A DNA stretch of 64,000 nucleotides from an uncultured Pirellulaceae bacterium (GTDB lineage: Bacteria; Planctomycetota; Planctomycetia; Pirellulales; Pirellulaceae), in the NCBI GenBank assembly GCA_937941455.1, contig CALDHM010000007.1, forward strand, positions 62,001 through 126,000, read 5' to 3'. This document shows positions 35,672-44,146 of the stretch, piece by piece. A program made the translations under genes and the position numbers. A model generated the notes under the pieces. It worked only from the letters and a program-made list of their open reading frames with translations. It made no database searches and was not told where the DNA came from. Every line of letters begins with the position of its first letter. Positions within the stretch are counted from its first letter, which is position 1.

Positions 35672-37414
35672 ATGCAAAACACAGCGTTTTTTTCGTTGGC
35701 TTCCGTGGGTTTATTGAGGAGCCGACTCTTCAACCGGGTCTTGCCTTGCGGCTGGTTGTTCGTACTGACTATTGCCTGGATTGTCTCAGCAAACTGGGGC
35801 TTTGGTCAGATCGTCTATGACCCGCTCCATCCCGATGTGGAGGCGATGGTAAAACGCGGGATCGTTTATCTTGAGGAAAATCCGCAAGGGAATACCGGCG
35901 AAGCCCTGCTGCAAGCCCTTACGGTGATCGAAGCGACCAAACGCTACGATCGCATGATCCCCACTGAACACCCGCTGGTTACTCGGGCCGTGGCGCGGTT
36001 GATTCGCGATTTGAAGAAATACAAAGAAGAAAATGAGCCCCTTGGCCCCGGCGTCTACCACGCATGCGTTGGCATTCTGGTACTCACCGAATTGGGGGCA
36101 GAACAGTATCGACCTGAAATCGAGGACCTGATCGGCGCCATACTCAAAAACCGGACCCCGGTTGGAGCCTACGGATATTCGGCCGATACCAACAGCGATA
36201 GTTCTCAATCACAGTACGTAGCGCTCGCCTTCGGCGTCCTCAAACTCCACGGGATTAAGGTGCTTAAGCAGGAAGCTCGCTCGCTCCTCGAATGGTTCTG
36301 CAAGGCCCAGACCAACGAGGGGAGTTGGTACTATCATTACTTCGGGTTGAATCTTGCTGTGCGCGACCCCCCGGTCCAACGATTGTCGCGGCATGTCACC
36401 GGAGCGAGCTCGATTTATCTGCTGGGGGACGTGCTGAACCTGACGCCCAAACGGAGCGGCATGAAGCTCAAGGGGGCCAACGCAGGTGAACTGCCTCCGT
36501 CCGTATCGATCTACGTTTCAAAGGAGAAGGAACAGGACAACGATCTCGAACAAATCGGGCCGCTCGTCAACTTCGATGCAGGCTTGCTGAATTCGACGAA
36601 AGCCCAGGCGAATCGCTGGCTCGCTCAGAATTTCCGCATGAGCTTGGATGAGGCGTGGCAATACTATTTCATGTACGGTTTGGAACGTTACGCCTATTTC
36701 CGGGAAAAGTCCGAGGGAGAAATCAAAGAAGTTCCTAACTGGTACGACCAGGGCGTGGAATTCCTCAAAGATAATCAACAACCCAACGGTTCATGGCCTC
36801 CTGCCAGTGGGGGGGGCGAGCAAAGCGGTGTCAATTCGACCTGTTTCGCGATCATGTTTTTGGTGCGGGCCAGTGAACTGCTGATGGATGCGTCGGCCAG
36901 CAGCGTGACCCGCGGCGGCCTTGGATTCCCAGAAAATGCCAAAATCGAAAATAAAGGGGGCGAGGTCGTCTCCGATGACGTCGTGCAAGGCTTCCAAAAT
37001 ATCGTCAATCTGCTGAAGGACGCCAAATCGGAGGACGACATCGAGCGTCTGACCGACATCCTGGCGCCTGCTATCAAGGAATTTACCGAGGACAAAAGCA
37101 AATCGAAGGCGGAACAACTGCAATTCCTCCGCGGCCTGATGACTGAAAGGTCGTATGCGAAGCGGAAGGTTGCCGTCAAGTTTCTCGCTGCGTCACAAGA
37201 CCTGGATAACGTGCCGGCCTTGCTCTATGCCTTGTCGGATCCAGCATTGGATATCTGCGAGGCTGCCCACAACGGCTTGCGGTTGATCAGTCGCAAGGTC
37301 GACGCGTTCCCCCTTTCGGAGAACCCCACGAAGCAAGAATTCCTCGAGCTGAAACAAAAATGGACCGTTTGGTACAAGGGAATCCGCCCCGACGCGCGGC
37401 TCATCGATGAATGA
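35672..37414 (+). CDS. Prenyltransferase/squalene-oxidase (alpha/alpha toroid) repeat protein
   Basis: 'VKRGIVYLEENPQGNTGEALLQALTVIEATKRY', 'LLEWFCKAQTNEGSWYYHYFGLN', 'GVEFLKDNQQPNGSWPPASGGGEQSGVNSTCFAIMFLVRA'; exported N-terminus. Confidence 0.78.
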   Translation: MQNTAFFSLASVGLLRSRLFNRVLPCGWLFVLTIAWIVSANWGFGQIVYDPLHPDVEAMVKRGIVYLEENPQGNTGEALLQALTVIEATKRYDRMIPTEHPLVTRAVARLIRDLKKYKEENEPLGPGVYHACVGILVLTELGAEQYRPEIEDLIGAILKNRTPVGAYGYSADTNSDSSQSQYVALAFGVLKLHGIKVLKQEARSLLEWFCKAQTNEGSWYYHYFGLNLAVRDPPVQRLSRHVTGASSIYLLGDVLNLTPKRSGMKLKGANAGELPPSVSIYVSKEKEQDNDLEQIGPLVNFDAGLLNSTKAQANRWLAQNFRMSLDEAWQYYFMYGLERYAYFREKSEGEIKEVPNWYDQGVEFLKDNQQPNGSWPPASGGGEQSGVNSTCFAIMFLVRASELLMDASASSVTRGGLGFPENAKIENKGGEVVSDDVVQGFQNIVNLLKDAKSEDDIERLTDILAPAIKEFTEDKSKSKAEQLQFLRGLMTERSYAKRKVAVKFLAASQDLDNVPALLYALSDPALDICEAAHNGLRLISRKVDAFPLSENPTKQEFLELKQKWTVWYKGIRPDARLIDE

Positions 37415-37566
37415 CCATCGATCGTGACCTGACGGAGATTCAAATCAGGCTTGGTGACAGATCCCACTGGATGGAAGGCAAGGCCATACGAACTTGGACA
37501 ATCACAACCGGCCAATGCTCAACGGCTCAGTTATTCTGTCCCTTTTATTCAATTCAGGAGTGACCC

Positions 37567-38442
37567 ATGAGCGACGAAATCATTGCCCACCCCAAGCTCT
37601 CCGTTGAAACTGCTGTCTCCAAGTACGACAAGTTCAATGGCTTTCTGACAGCCGCCTTGACGATCGTCAGCCTGATCGTGACTTTTTTGTTTTTGTACTG
37701 GTTGACCTCAGTCATTCGCTTTCGCCCGCAAATGCAGACGGTGTTCATGGAAGAGTTTCCCTTCGGCGATGAGAAACCGGAGGGTGTCGAGGACGACGTT
37801 TTAGAGCCCGGAGTCGAAGAGTTTCCCGAGGTCGAAGTTCCCCAATTAGCCCAAGCTCTCGAGGCGGTCACCAACGCGCTGTCCTCGGTCCGTGCCAACA
37901 TGGAACACCGTAGTGGCGATGCCGCCCAAATGGGTAAGGGACGCGGACTCGGCTCTCGCGATGGGGGCGAGGGCACTGGGAAAGGGGATGTGCTGCCCGA
38001 ACATAAACGTTGGAAAATCGAGTACTCGGCGAAGTCGATCGATAGTTACGCCAAGCAATTGAGCTATTTCAAAATCGACCTGGGTGCCGTCAACAAGCTC
38101 AACAATGAAATCGTCAAGCTCATCGATCCGGGCGGGCGGGCTTTGATCGTCAATTCCAACCGCGCTCAAGAGAAAAAGTCCGTCTATTTCGCCCACGAAC
38201 GGCCACAACTGGCGCGATGGGAAGAGGCGATGTTCAAGAACAAGGGAGTCAGCATGACCCACAGCTTCACCGTTCAATTCTATCCGGAGGAAACCCGTTC
38301 ACGGCTCCGGCAAATTGAGTTGGCTTATCTCAACAATGTCAATCGAAAACTGAGTGAGGTTCAAAACACGTTCTTTAAAGTCGTGCCCGAGGGCTCTGGC
38401 TTCGAATACAAAGTCACTAACGTAATCTATCGCCGGAAGTGA
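37567..38442 (+). CDS. Single-TM protein with extracytoplasmic domain, unknown function, upstream of the TolQ/ExbD genes
   Basis: TM 'FLTAALTIVSLIVTFLFLYWLTSVI', acidic/Gly-rich linker, C-terminal domain 'HKRWKIEYSAKSIDSYAKQLSYFKIDLGAVNKLNNEIVKLIDPGGRALIVNSN...'. Confidence 0.65.
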   Translation: MSDEIIAHPKLSVETAVSKYDKFNGFLTAALTIVSLIVTFLFLYWLTSVIRFRPQMQTVFMEEFPFGDEKPEGVEDDVLEPGVEEFPEVEVPQLAQALEAVTNALSSVRANMEHRSGDAAQMGKGRGLGSRDGGEGTGKGDVLPEHKRWKIEYSAKSIDSYAKQLSYFKIDLGAVNKLNNEIVKLIDPGGRALIVNSNRAQEKKSVYFAHERPQLARWEEAMFKNKGVSMTHSFTVQFYPEETRSRLRQIELAYLNNVNRKLSEVQNTFFKVVPEGSGFEYKVTNVIYRRK

Positions 38443-38679
38443 CAACGAACCGACTGGACTTTGGTTGAAAAAAGATACGAAAAAGAGCAACGACTTGCTC
38501 ACAATCGAGCGGCGAATTTCCTGGTTTGGGACTCGCAAAATTCGCCGCAAGAAGCATAATTTAATGAGTGACATTCCAAACGCTTCGCTCCCAACTCCTC
38601 TGCAGGATGAGGGTCGAGCAGGTGAGGGGTCGGATAGGCTCAGAGGCAATGACTTAATCTCAACGGGAACCACAACCAC

Positions 38680-39321
38680 ATGGCAGCGATTCTTACTTTT
38701 TTGGGCAACTCGATTTATGTCATCATGGCGATCGTCGCCGCGTGGGGCGCTTACTGCGTGATCGTGGTGTATAACCGAGTCAAGCAAAAGCAGTTCTCGG
38801 ACGAGGCAGTCCAGAGCGGATTTCTTGAAGCTTTAGAAGAACCGCTGCTCCGCGGTGATTACGAGGTCGCCAGCCAGATCTGCGCGGGCGATCGCCGTGC
38901 CCTGTGCCAATTGTGTCAGTTGGCGATCGATAACCGCCAAATCGGTTTCGCCAAAATCAAACAGCTGCTCTCCGATCGATTCCAGCGTGACGTTTTGCAA
39001 GATCTCGACTTTCGCTTGAGCTGGGTCGTCACGGTCATCAAGACCGCCCCGATGCTGGGACTGCTCGGAACGGTGATGGGGATGATGGCGGCGTTCGAGA
39101 AGCTTGCGTCGTCGAAATCGGTTGACGCGACAAAGCTCGCCGGTGACATCCAGTTCGCGCTGATTACCACCGCCTTGGGGCTCTCGATCGCCATCCCCCT
39201 TACCATTTGCGTGGCCTACATCACGATCAATATCCGCAAGATGGAAGATATGGTTTCCTTCGGCTTGAACCAATTCTTGGAAATCTATCGTCAGGCGATC
39301 ATTCGCCACCCTGTTTCTTAA
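38680..39321 (+). CDS. MotA/TolQ/ExbB proton channel family protein
   Basis: 'LDFRLSWVVTVIKTAPMLGLLGTVMGMMAAFEKLASSKSVDATKLAGDIQFALITTALGLSIAIPLTICVAYITINIRKMED'. Confidence 0.92.
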   Translation: MAAILTFLGNSIYVIMAIVAAWGAYCVIVVYNRVKQKQFSDEAVQSGFLEALEEPLLRGDYEVASQICAGDRRALCQLCQLAIDNRQIGFAKIKQLLSDRFQRDVLQDLDFRLSWVVTVIKTAPMLGLLGTVMGMMAAFEKLASSKSVDATKLAGDIQFALITTALGLSIAIPLTICVAYITINIRKMEDMVSFGLNQFLEIYRQAIIRHPVS

Positions 39322-39374
39322 CGGTTTTCGCTGACGGAATCTAGATGAGTTAGTAACGAAACAGGAGCACCCGC

Positions 39375-39860
39375 ATGACAACCCGCGATGATGTCGGTGG
39401 CGAGATCAAGTCTCGGCCGCGGAAAAATGAAGACACCGAAATGGATATCACGCCGATGATCGACATGACGTTTTTGTTGTTGGCGTTCTTCATCATGTGT
39501 TCCAAGATGGATCCGACGGTGGCCGTCGAATTGCCCGGCGCATTCTATGGCGACGCAGTTTCCGAAAAGGATTCCGTGGTCCTCGTCGTCGCAGGGGGAG
39601 CATCCAAAGATGATTACACCATCTTCCGCGGCCGCTCGGATGACGATCCTATCCGCGAAACGGAACCGTTGGCCCAAGAGGAAGCGGTTGCCAATTACGT
39701 GCAACAGCAACTTTCGGCCCGGCCCGATGTGCAGACGATCGTGATCAAGGCCGAAGGCAAGGTCAAAACATCGGCGGTCGAAATCGTCAAACGCGGTGCG
39801 GTCCAAGCCGAATTGGCCGAAGGCAGACGCCTCTACATTGCTGTCGAAGAAAAGCAATGA
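39375..39860 (+). CDS. ExbD/TolR family protein (1)
   Basis: 'TEMDITPMIDMTFLLLAFFIMCSKMDPTVAVELP' plus periplasmic domain with 'DVQTIVIKAEGKVKTSAVEIVKR'. Confidence 0.9.
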   Translation: MTTRDDVGGEIKSRPRKNEDTEMDITPMIDMTFLLLAFFIMCSKMDPTVAVELPGAFYGDAVSEKDSVVLVVAGGASKDDYTIFRGRSDDDPIRETEPLAQEEAVANYVQQQLSARPDVQTIVIKAEGKVKTSAVEIVKRGAVQAELAEGRRLYIAVEEKQ

Positions 39861-39912
39861 CGGCGGTTCGTCCTCACGGGTTGTCGAGAGCAGAAACAGC
39901 GGAGTAAACCAA

Positions 39913-40593
39913 GTGGCCAAAAAGAATCGCAATAACAAGTCCGAAAAGGAGCGTCCAGACTCCGGATTCGATTTGCTGGCGCCGATCGGCCATCTGGGAC
40001 CTGCCGTCGGCCCGAACGATGTTCTGTCCTCCGAAAATCCTCTGTCGAAGACGCCCCGGCCCAAAGCAAAATCCGATGAATCCCTCAAGCAATTGACCTG
40101 GAAAGGGTTCGAAGAGTCGGTCGAGGAAACTCTCGAAGATCCCCCGATGAACTTCACCAAGCGGATGGACAACAGCGAGGATGGGATGGATATGACTCCC
40201 ATGGTCGATGTGACCTTCCTGTTGCTGATTTTCTTCATGGTGACGGCGTCGTTCTCCGTGCAACGGTCCATCGAACAGCCCCCCCCGCAAGTCAATGAGC
40301 CGAGTACCAACGTCGTCGAAGACGAAGAACAAGAAAAAGATTACGTCGAAGTGATCATCGACCAAAACAACAACTTCCTGGTTACGACACGAACCGAGGA
40401 GGAAGTCGAGACGCCTAGCGAGGCGTTGATGCGCGCCAAAATCCGCAATGCTGTCAAGGATTACGGCGCGGAACGCTTGCTCATCACTGCTCACGTCGAT
40501 TCGCGGCACGAACGCGTCGTGACCGTGTGGGACGCTGGCTTCGCGGCGAACATCAAAAAAATCCAAATCCGCACGACGGAAACGGAGTACTGA
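39913..40593 (+). CDS. ExbD/TolR family protein (2), with long N-terminal extension; probable GTG start
   Basis: 'DGMDMTPMVDVTFLLLIFFMVTASFSVQRSIEQPPPQ', 'RLLITAHVDSRHERVVTVWDAGFAANIKKIQIRT'. Confidence 0.88.
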   Translation: MAKKNRNNKSEKERPDSGFDLLAPIGHLGPAVGPNDVLSSENPLSKTPRPKAKSDESLKQLTWKGFEESVEETLEDPPMNFTKRMDNSEDGMDMTPMVDVTFLLLIFFMVTASFSVQRSIEQPPPQVNEPSTNVVEDEEQEKDYVEVIIDQNNNFLVTTRTEEEVETPSEALMRAKIRNAVKDYGAERLLITAHVDSRHERVVTVWDAGFAANIKKIQIRTTETEY

Positions 40594-40683
40594 CCGCAAA
40601 GCAGCTTCGTGATGAATTGAAACTACTTTTCGTTTTTTGCCAATCATTATCACTTTCCCATCGGGAGTCGAGGAAAACCATCA

Positions 40684-43600
40684 ATGTCCCCCACTGAGTT
40701 AGTCAACGCCATCGAAAAATCCGGATTGGTTGACGCCCGGATTCTGGCCAAGATCAAACGCGAACTCGAAAATCCCGCGCGTCCGATCAAGGCCAAGGCG
40801 ATCATTAAATTTTTGGTGGAAAAAGGGGAGTTGACCGTCGCCCAAGGCGAAAAGTTCCTTTCTGGTAAATGGGAAGCCCCGCGGACGTTGGCTGACCAGC
40901 CGGAGCTGGTCGTGAACCAACAAGTCGCACCCGAATACGATACGAATGAACTGACGAAAATAGCACCCGCAGTGGTTGTTCCGATCCCGCAAAATGCCTT
41001 GCCGGTCGGCCACCGCAATTCACCGAACAATAATGCTACGGCCGTCTACAACGTCGACGATGCCATCGGGGATTCAGGCGACGAGATCGAAGTCCCGGTA
41101 GCCGTCGCGGCAACCGAAATGTACCCGCCGCCCGATGAAGGCTTGGGCTTCAATGCACCGGCCAAAGGAACCGGATTGAGCTTCGATCAGACGCAGGAAG
41201 AGCTCAATCGCGCGGCCACCAAACCGGGCTTCCGCGGCAAGAAAGAAAAAATCGACCAATGGCAAACGAAGTGGGTCTACATCGGCACGTCGCTGCTGGC
41301 CATTTTGCTCGTGGTCGGCGCGGTACTGGCCTTGTCGTTTTTCCGCGAAGCTCCCGAAAAATTGTATGAGGCGGCCGAAGCGAGCTACCTGGCCGGCAAC
41401 TACATCGACGCGGCCAATAAATTCCGTGATTTTCACAGCACCTACACGTCGCATGAGCGAGCCAGCACGGCCCGAGTTCGCGAGGTGCAGTGCTTCATTG
41501 CCAACGCCTTCTCGATGAAAAACTACAACGAGGTGGCGACGCTCGCCAAGGAAAAGATCCCGACCATCGAAAACGAACCGTCGTACTCGCTCATTCAAGA
41601 TGACTATCCCGTTTGGTTCCCCGTGACGGCCTTGGAAACGTCCCAAGCCGGTTTGAAGGAAACCACCATCGAAGGGATGCGTGCGGCCCTCAAACGAGCG
41701 GAAGAAAACGGCGAAATCTTGACGTTCTTGACCTCCTCCCAACGCAATAGCGACTTGGTCAAGCCCAGTATCGAACGCTACGAGAACAACCTGAAACTGA
41801 TGCGCGGTCGAATCGACAAAGAAGTGGACTACGAGCGATCGCTGAAGGAGATCAATCAACTGGCCGAGGAAAGCAAACCAGACGAAGCCTTTGCTATCTT
41901 CAATCGCTTGACGCGGATTTACGGAGACCTGGGAGCCCGCGCGCCGCTCCGTGAGGCGATGGTCCGGGTCACTGCCAGTGAAATCAATCTGATCGTCCCC
42001 AGCCCCATACAAGTCGAGACGTCCACGACCGACGTTGCTTCCATCGCCGACAGCCACCTGCAACTGGTGTCGAAATACGGATCGCCGACTTATGCGTTGC
42101 GCGACGAGCTGCTCCCATATTTGATCGAGGGCTACCTGTATCTTGTCTCGTGCGGCGATGGAGACGTTCGCTGGAACCGCTTTCTGGGTTACGAGACGCA
42201 AATGCGGCCGATTTGGGTCGACCCGGCCAGCAAGGCCGAGTTGCTGGCCTTCGACGAGAGAACCCATGAAATCCTCAAACTGGATGGGAGTTCAGGACGA
42301 TTGCTGTGGCGGGCTCGCATTGGCGAACCGTTCTTGGAGCCCACCGTCTTCGGTGATGCCCTGTTCGTCGCGACACGTTCGGGATCGGTGCTTAAGCTCG
42401 ATTTGGGCAATGGCTCCCAACTGGCGGGAATCAAATTGCCCAAGAAAATCGGGGTCCCGATCGCGGCTTCGGACCAGGAATCCTTCCTGTACATCGTGGC
42501 CGACAATTCCAACATCTACATCTTGTCGAACGACGATCTCAAGTGCCAAGAAATCTTCTACCTGGGCCATCTCCCGAATCAAGTCCGCATCCCGCCGATC
42601 TATTGGAGCGGACACCTGCTGGTCGATGTCAACGCGCAAAACTCCGAGTTGTATGTCTTCCGCTTCGCCCAGCGGGGGTTGGGCTTGGAATTGTTGCAAA
42701 ATGTTCGTTTGACGACCGGTCCCATCTCGATTCCTCCCTCTCGCTTGGGACGAAACATGTTATTCGTTTCCGATACGGGGGAATTGCGGCTGATCGAGTT
42801 GACCACGGCAGAAGAAAAAACTCCCATCTCCGTAACGGCCACTGAAAAAATCGAAACTCGCGGGGCCAGCAGAGCCTTTGTTCTTGCCCAAGGCAGCGGT
42901 CTCTGGGTCGCCAGCCGCGGGTTGGCTGTCTTCAACGTCGACAAAATCAAGGGACAATTTCGCCGCGAGACGATCGTCGAAGGGGACGATGCGTTCCTCG
43001 GACCGCTCGCGCGTTACGAAGATGTCTTGATTCACGTCAGGCGCCGTTCCGGATCGCGGCAAATCTCGGTGTCGGCGGTGAATGTCGCTGACATGAAGAT
43101 GATCTGGCGCGCCGATTTCGGAGCGAGTTTACCCGGCCCAGTCATCGCCCAACAAAACGAATTGTTTGCGGTGTCGTCACAAGGGGATTTGTTTAATCTT
43201 TCGCAGGCGGACCAAGGTTTTTCCGCTGTCAAACAAATCTTGGCGTCCAGCGATATCGACCTGCCGCTGAACTTTTCCGAACTCGTGCGGGTCGGAAACC
43301 AGAAATATGTTGCGCTCAGTCAGTCGGCCCCCGACTTCTTGCTCGTCGATACCGGCCAGCGCACGCTGCGACTGTCACGCTTGCAATCGCCCGCGGATCG
43401 GATGGCTGCTACCCCGCAACCTCTTTCGGAGGATTTCATCTTCCCGTCGTTGGCCGGTTTGATTTTGAGAATCGATGAAAACGGCCGCGGGTTCGGCGCC
43501 CCATTTCAACCACCTCTGTCCCCCGGCGAGGAAGTCCGTTGGAGTCGCCCGGGCGTTAACCATCACGACATGATCTTGGTCAGCGACGAAAAGCAGACCG

Positions 43601-44130
43601 TTTACCTGATCGAGGGTCAGGTTCGTGGGTCTCTGACGCAGGTCGGACGCACGTCGATCGACGGTCGCCTAGTAACGGGCTTCGCAGGAGATAAAGATTT
43701 TGGGTTCGCGTTTGCCGAGGGAACTGGACGGGTCGCCTTGCTGAAATTTCCCTATCAGACTCCCTTCGAGGTGACTGCCAAGGTGCCAGTCGATGCCCGC
43801 CCCGTGTTCGGTCCGGAAATCGCCGGCGAAAAAGTCGTTGCTCAACTGGAAAATGGCAAGCTGTGCGCTTGGAACGAAGATCTCGAATTATTGTGGAGCC
43901 TGCCCGTCAGCAATGATCGCATTGCCGCGATTTGGAACGCCAACAACGATTCGGCCGTAATGGTCGCCTTTGAAAACGGGCGGATCCTGAAGATCGACTC
44001 GGCCGGTCAGGTCGCGGCCAATGTCGAACTCGGCGAGCCGATTCGCCATGCCCCAGTTGTTCACGGTGGACAATACTATTTCACTACCAATAATGGCGCC
44101 ATCCTGAACGTTGATGGCTCAAAATTCTAG
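40684..44130 (+). CDS. Large TM protein with PQQ/WD-like beta-propeller repeats and an N-terminal planctomycete-type helical domain
   Basis: N-terminal 'ELVNAIEKSGLVDARILAKIKRELENPARPIKAKAIIKFLVEKGELTVAQGEKFLSG'; TM 'WVYIGTSLLAILLVVGAVLALSFF'; TPR-like region; PQQ-like repeats 'GDVRWNRFLG', 'RLLWRARIGEPFLEPTVFGDALFVATRSGSVLKLDLGNGSQL', 'MKMIWRADFGASLPGPVIAQQNELFAVSSQGDLFNLS'. Confidence 0.8.
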   Translation: MSPTELVNAIEKSGLVDARILAKIKRELENPARPIKAKAIIKFLVEKGELTVAQGEKFLSGKWEAPRTLADQPELVVNQQVAPEYDTNELTKIAPAVVVPIPQNALPVGHRNSPNNNATAVYNVDDAIGDSGDEIEVPVAVAATEMYPPPDEGLGFNAPAKGTGLSFDQTQEELNRAATKPGFRGKKEKIDQWQTKWVYIGTSLLAILLVVGAVLALSFFREAPEKLYEAAEASYLAGNYIDAANKFRDFHSTYTSHERASTARVREVQCFIANAFSMKNYNEVATLAKEKIPTIENEPSYSLIQDDYPVWFPVTALETSQAGLKETTIEGMRAALKRAEENGEILTFLTSSQRNSDLVKPSIERYENNLKLMRGRIDKEVDYERSLKEINQLAEESKPDEAFAIFNRLTRIYGDLGARAPLREAMVRVTASEINLIVPSPIQVETSTTDVASIADSHLQLVSKYGSPTYALRDELLPYLIEGYLYLVSCGDGDVRWNRFLGYETQMRPIWVDPASKAELLAFDERTHEILKLDGSSGRLLWRARIGEPFLEPTVFGDALFVATRSGSVLKLDLGNGSQLAGIKLPKKIGVPIAASDQESFLYIVADNSNIYILSNDDLKCQEIFYLGHLPNQVRIPPIYWSGHLLVDVNAQNSELYVFRFAQRGLGLELLQNVRLTTGPISIPPSRLGRNMLFVSDTGELRLIELTTAEEKTPISVTATEKIETRGASRAFVLAQGSGLWVASRGLAVFNVDKIKGQFRRETIVEGDDAFLGPLARYEDVLIHVRRRSGSRQISVSAVNVADMKMIWRADFGASLPGPVIAQQNELFAVSSQGDLFNLSQADQGFSAVKQILASSDIDLPLNFSELVRVGNQKYVALSQSAPDFLLVDTGQRTLRLSRLQSPADRMAATPQPLSEDFIFPSLAGLILRIDENGRGFGAPFQPPLSPGEEVRWSRPGVNHHDMILVSDEKQTVYLIEGQVRGSLTQVGRTSIDGRLVTGFAGDKDFGFAFAEGTGRVALLKFPYQTPFEVTAKVPVDARPVFGPEIAGEKVVAQLENGKLCAWNEDLELLWSLPVSNDRIAAIWNANNDSAVMVAFENGRILKIDSAGQVAANVELGEPIRHAPVVHGGQYYFTTNNGAILNVDGSKF

Positions 44131-44146
44131 GGCTGAAGCGGGGACG

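Noticed and set aside
39318-40310. 330-aa ORF antisense to both ExbD genes
   Set aside because: The sense strand has two clear ExbD proteins; the antisense product has no motif.
41074-42267. 397-aa ORF antisense to the beta-propeller gene
   Set aside because: Low-complexity shadow translation rich in G/R/V/D; the sense ORF is 1148 aa with recognisable repeats.
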